This document shows positions 35,311 to 47,359 of a stretch of 64,000 nucleotides of DNA, piece after piece. The first letter of the stretch is position 1; every line of letters starts with the position of its first letter. Under the pieces are notes generated by a model. That model was not told where the DNA came from and searched no databases. It saw nothing but the letters and a program-made list of their open reading frames with translations. Source of the stretch: Druceiella hillmani (lineage: Eukaryota > Arthropoda > Insecta > Lepidoptera > Hepialidae); the NCBI GenBank assembly GCA_039881145.1, contig JAYKKI010000027.1, positions 23,943,001 to 24,007,000 on the forward strand. The letters are read 5' to 3'. A program made the position numbers and the translations under genes.

Positions 35311-36307
35311 CCTTCTAAATCAACGAAAATGAAAAGGAAATATGTTATGTTACCCATGAATGCAACGGGAATTATTTTGATAGTTGTTACTCATAAAAAT
35401 AATTATCATTTAAAATTTAACAATTCATTTCATACTTAATCGCAATATTTTTTATCGCAACCAAATTATGTAATGATTTAACGCATTAATCACAATGTTG
35501 TCGTAATATAATTTGTATATGCAATTTTCTGTTTGCGAATTATATTTAAATATTAATTACCAATAAAGACATTCCAAGCCAAAATATTTTAAATTAAAAT
35601 TTTAATTGTTTACAAAAAAATAAAAAAAATATTGTAATAATATAGGAAAAAAGACCAATATGAAAATTCAGTCAAAAAAAGAGAATTACACCTATTTAGT
35701 CTGTCAGTTCATATGTCACAGCACTGTGGCCTTTCTAGTTTATGATTTAGCGTAATAATATCTTCCAAGAGTACATATTTAAATTATTTTAACACACACC
35801 AAACCATATTTTTAATTTTTTTTATTAGTAGGTCATATAGTGAACGTGGGGAAATCTTTTTTCTTTCACGTACCACTCGACTTCCGTGTCACTACAAATA
35901 TCAAAAACATTTCGATAATTGTCTTAAGTTCTCGTTTGACTTTTTATCAATGATAAAAATTTGAAATGTAAAAGTTTGGTTGGTTCATTCTCTTCATAAA
36001 ACACATTTTCATTTTAATATGATGATGATAATGAAGGACCTTAATAATAACCATATTCAATAGTGGTAATAGAAAATAAACTCTGGTTTCAAGAATCAAC
36101 TCTCTAGTAATCAATTGAGGTATTTGTTAGTTGTTTTGAAAAATTGGCGATAACTTCAAAATTTCGGGCATCATGTCAAGATGAATTTCATACGAGAAAA
36201 TCTTTCCTTGAATGATTTTTATAATTTTCTACTAGTCTTAATCAACATAAATGTTAAAGTCGAATTCATTTTACATTTAATGATGAAGCCCCAACATTGA
36301 AAGAACT

Positions 36308-36685
36308 CTTTTTTTTCTTTTTCTAAATGCAGTTGAGTGGTAAATGAAGAAGTACCATATTGCGAGGTTCTTGCCCTGAATAATGCATATCTCTCGCCCC
36401 CCTACTCGACTCCACCGAGCAAAGATGGAGGAGTATTACTCTGACGCTGCCCTGATTTAGAAGCTGTGGAATCTCTAAATGTTTAATTAACAGTTAACCA
36501 TAACTTCTATTCTTATGCGGTCTGAGCTGTACAAAATATTAAGCGAATGAATTTGTCTATTTCAATTTCATGTTTTGATGGTAAGTATATTTGTGTTCGA
36601 TTTGTACACTCCTGGTATAAATTTGCAAGAGAGAGTCCGTTCGATGTAATTAAAATTATTACTTCAATTTAGGTAATTATTTATT
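36308..36685 (+). repeat. conserved block with splice-like borders, unit II
   Basis: CTTTTTCTAAATGCAG (ending 36333) and TTTAG|GTAATTATT (36672/36673) bound a stretch of 339 bases corresponding to 19430-19746. All frames have stops. Confidence 0.55.
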
Positions 36686-37210
36686 AGCATGAGCAGATTT
36701 TAAAAACTGTATTTATGCATACAATATATACAAATATCAGCTCATGTCGTATAATTTTTCAATTAATAAAGTATTGATCACATGTTCTTTTAGCGGTTAA
36801 ATTATAACAATTTTGTAATTAGTGGTGAAATTATTAGCTCAAAGATTAACCGCTATATTAGAAATTGGATATGGTTCTGATTGAATATTGTTTTAAATGA
36901 CGATATCAGGGAACTTATGACAAACCTTGATGGTAAGAATTATATACTTTAGTAGCCATTTTAGTAGGAATTATATACTTTACTAAACAAATTCTGAAGC
37001 TTAGTTAATTTCCAGCATTTGAACAATTTTTGAGCGATTCATTAATCTAAAGTATTCTATTACAAGGCACGAAAAGTAAAACGATAATTCTGATGATTTT
37101 AACTTTAGTCTGTAGATCATTTAAAATGGATATCACTGTGGATCAATATTTTTTTCAGATATCTATATTATATAATATACCCTAATTTAGTTTCCTTGAA
37201 ACGAGTGCTA

Positions 37211-37368
37211 AATTGAAGCATAAGTGTACTGTAAATTGAATCATAAGTGTACAGTAAATTGAAACATAAGTGTACTGTAAATTGAAACATAAGTGTACTG
37301 TAAATTGAATCATAAGTGTACTGTAAATTGAAACGTAAGTGTACCGTAAATTGAAACATAAGTGTACT
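37211..37368. repeat. 23-bp minisatellite, about seven copies
   Basis: Unit ATTGAAACATAAGTGTACTG plus three bases, repeated head to tail with one or two changes per copy. The repeats are contiguous, with no spacers, so this is not a CRISPR-type array. Overlapping reverse-strand open frames are just translations of the repeat. Confidence 0.95.
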
Positions 37369-37984
37369 TGACTACATAAGTGTACTTTACATTCGTATTT
37401 AGCGTTTAGATCAATATAAGTAAACACTCGATGGGAAACAAAACCAAGTCTAATTAAAAAATAATTTTTAAATTGTAAAGGGAGTACTTAAATTGATGTA
37501 TAAATTATAAGTATATGTTTCTTCGATAAACAAAAACATAAAGCTGTACGCCAAACTATGAGTATAGTTACGGAGATGAAACTGAAAGAATAAAAAAATC
37601 CTATAACCCATTTACATTTATTGAATATTTGTAAACTAAATATTAAATAAATAACTATTTATCTCCACATGACAATAAGTTTAAACCACATTTATGTTAA
37701 CTCAGCTTATAAGTAGTAACCCACATTAAATAAACATTCTTTTTGTAGAGTTTCATCTCTTGAAACGAAAAAGATGAAAAACTTGTAAAATCGTCTGTTC
37801 ATTCATTCCGTCCATCTGCGGCTGTACCCTTTTTTGAGAAACAGTTCAGGCTATTTAGTTGCATTTATATTGTACACTCAGGTCAATAGCTTTATATTGA
37901 TGTAAAAAGAGATCAAGATTTTTTTCTCACGACTAAAAGACATGGCTTTAAACGAATTTGGCTTTATTTTTGGCATAGTCTCTT

Positions 37985-38265
37985 CACTGATCATCAAAAC
38001 CTATAGGATATTTCCGGTTGACCTACAATCTTGAAAGTCGGTATAATGAGGGTCTTCTAGCAAAAATAAAGAGAAAAATAAAAAAAATAATGATTTCAAA
38101 TTCTGTGTAAAATTATATATTTTTTTAAATACGCGCCTATGAAAGATATACTAGACAATAATACTTTATTTATAATATAGCATTACTCATCGATTTTTAA
38201 AACCTATAGGGTACTTTCGGTCAACCAACAGTCTTGAAAGTCAGTGTATTAGGAAGCCTTTTAGT
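37985..38265. repeat. duplicated TCATCAAAACCTATAGGG-type segment, unit II
   Basis: Two copies about 205 bases apart (37990 and 38195), each with a CAAAACCTATAGG word, TTTCCGGTTGACC or TTTCGGTCAACC, and TCTTGAAAGTC. Unit III has a similar pair (about 53.24 and 53.43 kb). Unit I has one (21.40 kb). Probably part of the inverted-repeat element described at 21.05-21.63 kb. Confidence 0.7.
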
Positions 38266-39904
38266 ACAAGATTTCTAAATATACGTGAAATTATACTCTT
38301 TTTGTATAAGGACCCGTGAAAAATTTAATGGCCAATATATTCACGTTCCGAAAAATTTTATTTTTGTAAGTACTTCAGTAAAAATAATATGTTTATAAAT
38401 GTCTAAATGGGTACGGAACTCGACGAGTCTTAGTCGTGCTTGACAGATTTCGTTTTTCAATATACTGAATTTGTTTATTCTTAGTAACTGTTCGCTCATC
38501 AGTCAACTATTATTCTTCTGACCGGGAACAAATAGAAAACAAAGAATTTTTTAATCCTTTTTTAGAGAAAGATGTATGGTATTTCGATTTTTATATGGGA
38601 CAACACACAAGTCGTCTAGTTGACGAAAGAATAAAAACTCTAATACAGCCTAAAATCCAAGAACTAAACATTTGCATTTCCACTCATATGCACACGGTCT
38701 GAAACATTATGAACTTTTAAATTATTAAAAAACTTTACGCTGCTAACGTGTATGTCGATCAGCTTCGAAAGTTGTATCTAATTATTCTAATAAAGAAGAA
38801 TCATATCTGAAAAACATTTACTCAGAACTGCGCTTTACACTTCTTTAAAAAAATAAAAGAGCTAAGATAAGCTAAGTTTCCACATTCAACGTATTCCACA
38901 GACCCCCAAACTGTAACTTATTTTAAGCTTTCGAGAATTTTGTGCATGAGTAGTACTTCCCCGATAAGGAAAATTGTAAAAGCGCACTTATTAATTTGTT
39001 TTAAGGCCAATCCGCTGACAATAATCGCGCATAAATGGTGGTGGCCACACTGTTAACAAAAATTTTAAATTAATCAATAACTTAAAATAGTAAAATAAGC
39101 CATAATTATTTAGCCAAACAAATATAATAAATACTGTTCAGAAAAAAAAGACGTAAAAATTTCAAAGTATTTAGAATGCTGTAGCCGAAGGGCAAAAACC
39201 AAACCCCTATAACATCCTTAAATCCCTCTATCCGTCCATTTGTCATAGCATCATAACTTTATCAATTTAATACCAAATTGAGATTAAATTAAGTAACAGG
39301 ATTTAGTGAAATTATGTAAATGAAGGGAAAAGTATTTAAAATTTTTCTTTAAAATATTTTCTCATAAATTCCCCATTAGCTTGAAAAAAATTTATTCGTG
39401 GACACGTCGAATAAGATATTATTGAATAGATCTCTTAAATATGATAAAAAATGTCTAGCCGTATCCTTGTATGGCTTTTCCCTCATGAAGTAGGAATTTT
39501 CAAAGCTTTATATAGTTTGTCATCCCCAACTTTTTAATCGGGTATGGAAAAACCGGGATCCCAATATTTCATAATTATTTCAGTGCAAAGGTATTTCCAT
39601 CAAATTGCATTGGTAAATAATATAGATATTTGTTATTATTTAATGGAAATATTACACAAACATAATGTTAAATATTTATATGTATCAACGTAAATATCGA
39701 GCCACCCTAATACGAGTTTTACTTTGTACATAGCAGGTTAATTGAAATTAAAAAAATCTGCATAATACACATCCAAATAATCCAACAAAAATAATAATCA
39801 AAAACAAATTATAAACATTACTTTCCACAAAATTAGTATCAATAAAACAATCCTAACTTATTCTAAAACATTCACGAATATACTTTTTTCCATCAACTTT
39901 TCCC

Positions 39905-40175
39905 CCAAACACCTGCTTAGTACCTTTATATAAACCATATTACGACGATCCCGCCGATACAATATCGAAATCCTCCGAATGCACTGAACGAACCGATTAC
40001 CATTCCGTCCTTTCGATCTTTCTTTACAAATACGAATAACGGTCCAATAGAAAATTCGTATAAGCATATAATGTGTTTCGGCAAAATACAATATTGTATT
40101 CCTTGGGGCTTTTGAGTTAATAAGTTTATCAGCGAACTATTTTTGGTTTCGATACGACCTGTAGGTTTCATTGTC
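39905..40175. repeat. GATA-pair module A, unit II
   Basis: Matches 22790-23020: AATCCTCCGAATGCACTGAA, ACGAATAACGGTCCAATAGA, AAGCATATAATGTG, AATAAGTTTATCAGCGAAC, GGTTTCGATACGACCTGTAG. The minus strand happens to be open for 81 codons here, but the equivalent frame is shifted by an indel in unit I and stopped in unit III. Confidence 0.72.
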
Positions 40176-40399
40176 TTTTACTATTTAATATTATTTATTA
40201 CTACTTGCTTATTACTTGTTCCACAAGATTGTGACCTATTAATGAGTAATAGATCACAAACTTGCAGAGACCCAAAATAATTAATTATGCGTTATTATGT
40301 TAAATACTAATTTTGAATATATTTATTTAACAACACTGTATGGATCATACAAATTCATATAAGAAAAAAGGGTACATACATATATGACATTATTATTTT

Positions 40400-40580
40400 A
40401 ATAATGCGGCTAACAGCTGACAAATCTGTCAATAATATACCATTATGAAGGGCGTGCATTATAAATATTTATACATCTTTATGCAGGAAACTTTGTTGCC
40501 ACTATTACGGAGCTACTGCTTATTTTCTGGTAAGATAGGGTGGATATTGCTAATTTTAAATCTAACTAACGGCTCTTCTT
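40400..40580. repeat. conserved block F, unit II
   Basis: Matches 24800-24990 and 56540-56725 (TTATAAATATTTATACATC, TTTGTTGCCACTATTACGG, AGCTACTGCTTATTTTCTG). Confidence 0.7.
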
Positions 40581-41149
40581 TCAACCTTTTCAGTACGCAC
40601 ATATGTTAATGCCAACAAAATTTCAGATTTACTTTGTATTTTTTCCTTATGTACAAAGCGAAAAATATATTCAGAAAAAAATATTATTCAATAATTTGTG
40701 TATCCCTACGTTTTATGGTCTGCATGTTTTCCGCTTATAAGTAACAGTTTCCAAATATCAAACATGGACTTTTATAACTTATGTATGAATGTCTTTAGAA
40801 GTTGTAGTGATGCGCCTCTATCCCTGGATAGCTTATACTAAGTGTTTTTTTACTTTTCCTGACTTATTTACTTTTAAAAGCCTTTTGTTTTATTTTACCA
40901 TTGACTATTAACTAAAGACTGTTCTTATACTGCAATTTTTGGTTGTACAAATTATGAGACATATCATAGAAATATATTTTAAGTTTTTAAGATTGCTTCA
41001 ATATCATGGCATAATAAATTCCAACCTAGAGAATTTTTACCCTTTGCACGAGATAAATAAAACTCCCCATTAAATAAAATAGTGACAAGTTTCTTAGATA
41101 TTCTATTACAGAAGAAAAGGAAGTGCTGTTATAAAAGACTTCAGATAAA

Positions 41150-41400
41150 TTAAAACCAATGAAGAAGAACAAAATGAAAGTGACGAGGACTTAGCTCCTA
41201 ACGAAATTATGGTATAAAGACAGACGACGTTTTTCAGGTACATTCTAGTACAGGTTCAGCCTAGTCTGTTTGGATAGCGAAACTGTTACATGTACGATAT
41301 GAAAGAAACAATGACAGAAAATCTTACAGAAATGTCGTGTTTGCAAGACAGTCATATGCAAAAATCGTCAAAAGAAATTGTGTAAAATTTTTACCCAAAT
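41150..41400 (+). pseudogene. piggyBac-like transposase remnant
   Basis: At 41291-41400 one frame, with two stops, gives CTI then QKCRVCKTVICKNRQKKLCK. The C-x2-C-x4-C-x7-C arrangement resembles the cysteine-rich domain at the C terminus of piggyBac transposases, which bind the terminal repeats. About 90 bases upstream an acidic stretch EEEQNESDEDLAPNE resembles the acidic N terminus of such proteins, so an internally deleted copy is possible. No DDD core, TTAA duplication or terminal repeats were found. A different zinc-ribbon source cannot be excluded. Confidence 0.4.
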
Positions 41401-42059
41401 AGCAACAAAAGTGTTTTATTTTTTATTCATTTATTGTTCCTTTCAATTACTAAATATGATTTCATTTGTTATTCAATGAACTCTGCCATAATAAAATTTA
41501 TTATTTTTGTTTTGAGGTGAATTTGTCGCTGGGCATGCCAAGTATTATTTCTAAAATAGGTTGAGATTTATTGTTAAGAGAAATGTGTTATGTGTATTTT
41601 TAGGTTATTGTTTTTTAAAAGGAAAACGAAACCCTTATGAAATCACTCACTGACGTTATTCAAAGTTCGTTTTAAACAGAAACCTAGAAAGTAGCATAGA
41701 TACAATTTAAAAAAAAAATTTAATGGAAATTTATGGGTCACTTGAGTACTTGAATTTTTTAAAATTTCTGATATGAGCTTTTATGTAAATATAAGTACCT
41801 TTGAATGTTTATAAGCACCTAAATACAAAAACAAAAAACAAAAAAAAAGACTTTTGTAGGATTATCAATTCTACTCGAACCTGAAAGGATACTTTAATAA
41901 ATAATTGAAAACACTTGATAGTCAAATGTTAAATGAAAAATGTTACTGGTATTTCATCTCCCTACATACATAAATATTGTTGTTAAATAGTTATTTAAAA
42001 CAATAAGAAACAAATCAACGTTCTTAACATATGGAAAACTTACAACTTCCAACAAAATT

Positions 42060-42330
42060 CCTTCATTTAATACTTGAAAGCTTCCTCTCCAAACTTTCAT
42101 CTAAATTACTGATTAATAATGTAAATTATTATCTAAAATACAGAACGAATGTCGCAACGAAATCTTGAAATCCTCCAAAACTGCTGATTGATTCCTGTTT
42201 TCCCCTTTCCGAGTCTCTTTATTCTCTATATAAAAATATTATTCTAATTACACTCCTATAAGTATATAATGTGCTTGCTGAAACTACGATATTGTGTCGC
42301 TTGGGATATTCAAGTTACTAAATATTAACT
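42060..42330. repeat. GATA-pair module B, unit II, left part
   Basis: Matches 25975-26300 and 10740-11060: GAACGAATGTCGCAACGAAA, ATCCTCCAAAACTG, TATAATGTGCTTGCTGAAAC. It is cut by a SINE at the GATA pair and resumes at about 42585 (GGTTTCAATATGGCCTGTG). Confidence 0.7.
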
Positions 42331-42540
42331 TGCCGTCGCCATGGTGTGTTGGGTTGATCACAAGGCATACGGCCTTTGACGATGCGGCGCACCGCGGGGA
42401 CCCTAGTTCGATTCCCGGCCGTCGTCGAATGTGGCTGGACTGGTATTTTGGTTGGCTGTAAGAGATTACTCTCGTATCAATAAGTCCGCTATATGTCTTA
42501 ATTAGATACATTAAAATAGATAAATAAATAAATTAAAATA
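42331..42540 (+). mobile_element. tRNA-derived SINE
   Basis: A G+C-rich head (GCCGTCGCCATGGTGTGTTG, CGGCGCACCGCGGGG) contains an intact RNA polymerase III B box AGTTCGATTCC (42405-42415). An A-box-like sequence lies near 42342-42352, at a tRNA-like distance. A variable body follows, and a tail of AAATAAATAAATAAA. The second copy at 28495 shares the head. It interrupts module B of unit II and is absent from the same site in unit I and in the block at 10.74 kb. Confidence 0.82.
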
Positions 42541-42585
42541 TATGTGCCGCCTTTATTTTTATTTATTTATTTATTTATCTATTGA
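42515..42585. repeat. palindrome of SINE tails
   Basis: TAGATAAATAAATAAATT is followed, after about 20 bases including GTGCCGCC, by a reverse-complement run ending ATTTATTTATTTATCT. This looks like two SINE tails meeting head to head or an inverted tail duplication. Confidence 0.75.
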
Positions 42586-42960
42586 GATATATGTTTGGTT
42601 TCAATATGGCCTGTGTCTTTATATCGTTTATAAAGTTGAATACACAGTGTGTGAGTGCAAAAGAGAAAAATAACATCCTTCTTATCCAAGTCGCAAGAGC
42701 TTATTTCTGTGTTACCGTGAATTGTAAAAATACATATTTGTATTTTTATTTATTTTTCTACAACGTATAGTATCTAAATAAATTTGAGTGGACTACTGCT
42801 AAAGAATAGCAGGAACGAATTTTTATTTCTGTATCAAAGTCTTCAGCGAGTGTTTCAAAAAACACATAGAAAACATTTAATTATCTCTGAATTATTCTAA
42901 CAAAGCTTATGATTTAACGTCTCTCATTTTTAGTAAACCGATGGTATAATAATCACTATT
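42585..42960. repeat. block B right part, unit II
   Basis: Aligns with 11027-11370: TATGGCCTGTGTCTTTATAT, GTTGAATACACAGT, GAGAAAAATAACATCC, TCTCATTTTTAGTAAA. The similarity to the orphan block at 10.74 kb is better than to unit I, whose right part is replaced. Confidence 0.65.
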
Positions 42961-44254
42961 TAATGAGATACCTTAATCTTCATTTGATGTAATTTTGAAG
43001 CATATAATTACATACATATCGAACGAATGAAAACTGTCTTACTTTATAATGTCTTTGAAAATAATAACCGTTTGTTAACTTTAATGCTAGCGTGAACACA
43101 TTTTTACAATAAAAATGTTAACGTGAATCACTTATTTCCCGTTTCCCATTAGGAAAATGGAATTGTTTAAATTTGTAAATGGAAGTAAAAATTAAACACA
43201 GTTATGTATTTCAAACTTGAATTGAATGCAAACTGACGTATATTTTATTGAAGTATTAAAAAGGTTGAAATTGAAGTAAAAATCTGTATAACTTTAAGAA
43301 TAACTATTAATAAATACCATAAAAATTAAAAATGAAAGAACGATTGAGAAATTACTCACTACAAACAAATTACTCAAGATATAATTGACAAAATGGAAAA
43401 GAACCGTGCGTCCATGTAGTTGATCTAAATAAATAATTTAAACTATTACAGTCCATTATTCCAAATAAATTAGCGAGTAGTTCTCATTCTCTTCGATCTT
43501 TCTTCTCCCTAGGAATGTTAAAATTATGACTCTAGGTTAAGTTTAATAACAATAAGTCTACATTGTCTGAAAGTTACTAACTCATTACTTATTAAGTGGT
43601 TATGAATAACGCCAATTTTATTTTCAATTTACTATATAATGAACGCACTAATTATAATGAACGCACATGTTCACTTGGAGTGTTCTTGAATGGAGTGCTT
43701 GATAAAGTGATATTTATTATTTGTATATTTGTATCGTTTGATAGTTATGATTAAAATGATCACTGAAATTGTAAGTTAAAAATCTGGACACTATAAATGG
43801 AACTCGTGCTACGAGTATTATAAACACATTTAGGTACTTATAAACATTAAAGTTACTTAATATTTTTGTTGAACTGTTTACAAGTGTATTTTTTTAAATG
43901 AAAGCATTTTGCCTGATATATCATTCAAAAACTTAGACATGGTGCATACTTCGAAAATGATAAAATCTAAGATAATTTCTGCAGCTTTGAAGTAATCTTC
44001 AAATCGGATTTTACCAATCAGGTTTTTTTAAGATTTTTAATTCCATATATTCAGAAATTATTTACTCTCTTATTCTATATTTTCTAGAATGTCTTTTCAA
44101 ATAAGCAATTTATAACTATGAAAAAATATTTTTATGCTCCTGATAAAAATTCTTTGCAAATTACAATTCACATGATATGTGAAATTTGAGCCAAAATTTC
44201 TGTAATTAATTTGTCCCCTCTTTAATTTATATAATTTTTTGTAAAAAGTTAGCT

Positions 44255-44610
44255 AAATATGTAGAATAATAAGACATATTAATATACCAAATTTCAAATT
44301 ACTGCGTTGCATATTTTTTTTTTAAATCATCTGTAAGAGACGGAGAGACAGTCACGAAAGTGATGTTACAAAGAATATATTATAATATGTTGTTTCGTTT
44401 AGAGCTACGAAACCTTAAAAATAATACATTTTTACGGAATATATTTGAGATTAAATGAAAATTTTCTAACAAATTAAATAATATTGAAAACTATGTTTAG
44501 TTCTGTTTGTTAGTTACATACTGGAAATCAGTTATAAACCGGTTTTTATGAAATAACAATATTATCTTGGTATTCCAAAATGGTTTGTAGCGTTTAATAT
44601 AAAAATATGA
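44255..44610. repeat. module C and upstream conserved stretch, unit II
   Basis: Matches 26340-26690: GCTAAATATGTAGAATAATA, CAGTCACGAAAGTGATGT, TTTCGTTTAGAGCTACGAAA, ACTGGAAATCAGTTATAAAC, TCTTGGTATTCCAAAATGG. Confidence 0.62.
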
Positions 44611-44841
44611 ATACATTTAGTGTGGAATATTTTCTTGAATATTTACTATTAAATTTAATATTCCTAGGTTTTAAACAGTCTATTTGCTTGGATAATTAAT
44701 TTATTTTAATAGATAAATATATTTCTGTATTGTACAGCAAACATTTGTATAAGTTTTTGCAATAAGCAGTCGTATGTAAACATTTGTAGGTAAACAATTA
44801 TATTAGCTAAATGTAAATATTAATTGGCGTACCTAACCTAA

Positions 44842-44845
<4 letters not shown>

Positions 44846-44911
<66 letters not shown>
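44846..44911. repeat. (TA)n then (TG)n microsatellite
   Basis: TA tract directly followed by about 20 GT units. Confidence 0.97.
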
Positions 44912-44912
<1 letters not shown>

Positions 44913-45049
44913 TCTTTAATTTTTATTTTAAAAGTGACTCACGTTTTTAATTAGAATCATAACATAATACCGAGAAATTTAATAAGACAACACCGAAATT
45001 TTTCGAATCAGTAAAAAACTACTAATATTTCTTTCTTTAAATTACTATA

Positions 45050-45240
45050 AATATAATTACTAGTCGAATAGAAAATCCATAAAGGCAGAAATAATGTCCG
45101 TGAAACTATTTGTTCAATGTTGTATCACCAAGGGCCTCTGAGTTGATAAGTTTATCACCGATCTTCTGTACATCAGGTTTTATGTAGCTATCGGCATTGA
45201 ATTATAATTGTGTACTGAATGTTTTTGTGTACACGCTACG
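45050..45240. repeat. GATA-pair module D, unit II
   Basis: Matches 27300-27480. The complete pair TGATAAGTTTATCA is present at 45144-45157, preceded by GGGCCTCTGAGT. Confidence 0.75.
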
Positions 45241-45299
45241 CACAGTATTTAACAAAAACATAATATCTTTGTATTTTGGATAGCCACCAGCTTATTTTG

Positions 45300-45495
45300 C
45301 TTTGATTTTTAACACTTAGGCCTCAAATTTGGAACAGCAGAGCATGCAACGGTGTATTTGAGACTTGTGAGTTGAGCAAGCATGGAGCATTGCGCGCAGC
45401 GACTAGTTTTGCTAGAGCTGGGCGTATAGCGTTTTGAACCATCAGGGACAAATATCAATGCGGCTGGGAAAAATTCGCCCAGTATAACTAATTGC
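45300..45495. repeat. conserved block E, unit II
   Basis: Matches 28090-28275 and 63820-63985: TTGGAACAGCAGAGCATGC, AGCATGGAGCATTGCGCG, ATCAGGGACAAATATCAATG. Confidence 0.7.
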
Positions 45496-46479
45496 TGTTG
45501 TAATATTTATTGTTTGTCTAATTTTGAGCAAGCCACGTCAGTTCTGTTGTACCTAAGTCAAAATTCCATTTATGTATTCCACTCAAAAAATATATGTGCT
45601 TATTTAACGCTTTTGCGAATTTTCAGTAGCATACTGTGTTGATATTATTTAGATTCACATAATTTCAGTGAACAAGATAAGTAATTACTATTTGATTTAA
45701 GTAAATAAAAAAATGATATCAAATGAAACTTTGTATATAGTCGTTAAATTAAACTTAAATTTTAATGGAAATGAACCGACATATTATAGAAAGTAAAAGA
45801 CACCTAGAAAACTGATAAAACATCAACATCTACACACATAAAGTAGCTAAAAATAATCGAAAAAATGAGATGGGGAATTAACGGCAGTCAAATTATGAGC
45901 CTTATAATGCGGAGTTGAATTATGTCTTGCTACCTTAAATATCTCATATATTGGGCGTAATGGATACGCCCATAAACTATAAATAAAGATTAGGAGATGA
46001 AGACAGACATAAATTTTTAGACTAAGTGCAAACAGCCACTTTGGACAAAGGAATTATCAATTTTTTGCTTATACAATAATCTTACCCAAGTTACAAGTAA
46101 TCTAAAGCATTGGACAGGTTGCATATTTATATATAAATATGAAACAATGGATAATAATGGATTCGGTTATAGAACGAAGATAAAACAGCAGATATTGTTG
46201 CATTTTTGAGGATACCATTCAAACAAAAGTGAATATGAATAACTGAAGACACAATGGTGTTCATCAATTATTTAGTAATGACGTTATAGGAAAACGCAAA
46301 ATGTAAAAGAGAATATCCCTACTGATTCCCACATGAGAATCACTTTTACAATTATACACTTTAATATCAGAATGAAATCAAAACAGGGTTTTCAGTCATT
46401 TATTTCCAGACATTTATCAAATACTTTGGATGGGTAGAGCTATAACCTATCAAGAACATTAAGAAGCTCATTGTCACTA

Positions 46480-46640
46480 CCATGGTAAATAACTGGAGAC
46501 CGCGAGGCCGCTGTTCTAGATACTGGACGAACCAGTTTCGAGAAATGCTTTGCACTCTATTACGTGATGTCCTATACGGCGTCATGAATAGGAAACTAAA
46601 GCGGAACATAATAAATAATGGTGTTATCAAAATGAGAGAC
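46480..46640 (+). pseudogene. possible LINE C-terminal fragment
   Basis: An open frame reads NWRPRGRCSRYWTNQFREML followed by basic residues and NRKLKRNIINNG. R-P-R-G-R-x-x-x-R-W-x-D-Q-x-R-E followed 15-20 residues later by a N/D-R-x-x-W/L-K/R motif is the usual end of the LINE ORF2 after the RT domain. No RT motif was found upstream and the segment is short, so this is tentative. It lies in the junction between units II and III. Confidence 0.4.
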
Positions 46641-47359
46641 ACCTTCCTTAGCACTGACAGGATGTCTTAAGAAGAAAAGAATCACTTTGCAATATTTCAA
46701 ACACAGAAGGATTATTAATATAACCATTGAACAATTTTATTAAGTTCATAGCCAAAATCAACTCATGTTGAATATAATTAACTATATTGCGATAAGACTG
46801 ATGATTTTTTCATGGCTTTTGGTCACTATCTTTATTATGCTCCTAAAAATTCTTTTTGTGTCTTTAAATATAAAAATCATACGAATTTGCCTGGTGTATA
46901 TCTTTACATACGTCGACATATGCTTTTCTAATGAGGTAAAAATATGATCATTGTAACTGATAAGCATATTAAATTGTATTGGTCTCATAAATTCCATTAC
47001 AGGAATTAGAATACGAATATTTATATCACTGCTGCCCACGAATTTTGACAACTTACTTTTTCCAAACATTATTTATTTCGACTTTGGTATCGCATATTTC
47101 AGAGATTTAAAATGTCAGAGTAGTTCTTAGCTTGAAGCTTTTTTCGTACTAGGACTAAAAGTATTTAGCAAACGTTAAAATTTTTTTGGTATAATTTGTT
47201 ATCATAGACTATAAAAATAATGTTAGTAATATTAATACAAAAGTTATGATTTTAAGAAGGAAAGCTTTTGATTATATCACACACAAAAAAAATTAAGACC
47301 TACAGGTTTCGCTAATTCTTTGAACATAATTTCTTTTTCACTTTTGATAAGTACATCCT

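Larger units (their letters stand above)
33290..46300. repeat. unit II of the segmental array
   Basis: The shortest unit. It starts within the segment corresponding to 14.88 kb in unit I (the 14.28 kb block is missing) and runs collinearly through 34.75, 35.10, 36.31, 38.40-39.0, 39.91, 40.40, 42.06, 44.25, 45.05 and 45.30 kb, to the 46.14-46.26 stretch that matches 30.59-30.72 kb. The mariner remnant seen in units I and III is deleted here (40.17-40.20 kb). It contains its own minisatellite, SINE and piggyBac-like insertions. Confidence 0.8.

Noticed and set aside
35042..35439. Plus- and minus-strand frames of about 95 codons over the conserved block
   Set aside because: Only ISIRESDCVL is shared with unit I; the frame then diverges and is absent in unit III. 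Kept as a conserved block, not as a gene.
37211..37368. CRISPR-like array
   Set aside because: The repeats are contiguous without unique spacers and the window is eukaryotic.
37168..37427. Reverse-strand repetitive protein
   Set aside because: It is the 23-bp minisatellite read in two frames; no independent coding signal.
39926..40171. 81-codon minus-strand frame over module A as a gene
   Set aside because: An indel shifts it in unit I and a stop interrupts it in unit III, so the frame is not conserved although the DNA is.
42331..42420. A functional tRNA gene
   Set aside because: B box is present but the cloverleaf cannot be folded convincingly and a SINE body and tail follow.
42284..42511. 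Minus-strand frame as a small gene
   Set aside because: It lies almost wholly within the SINE and reflects its G+C-rich head.
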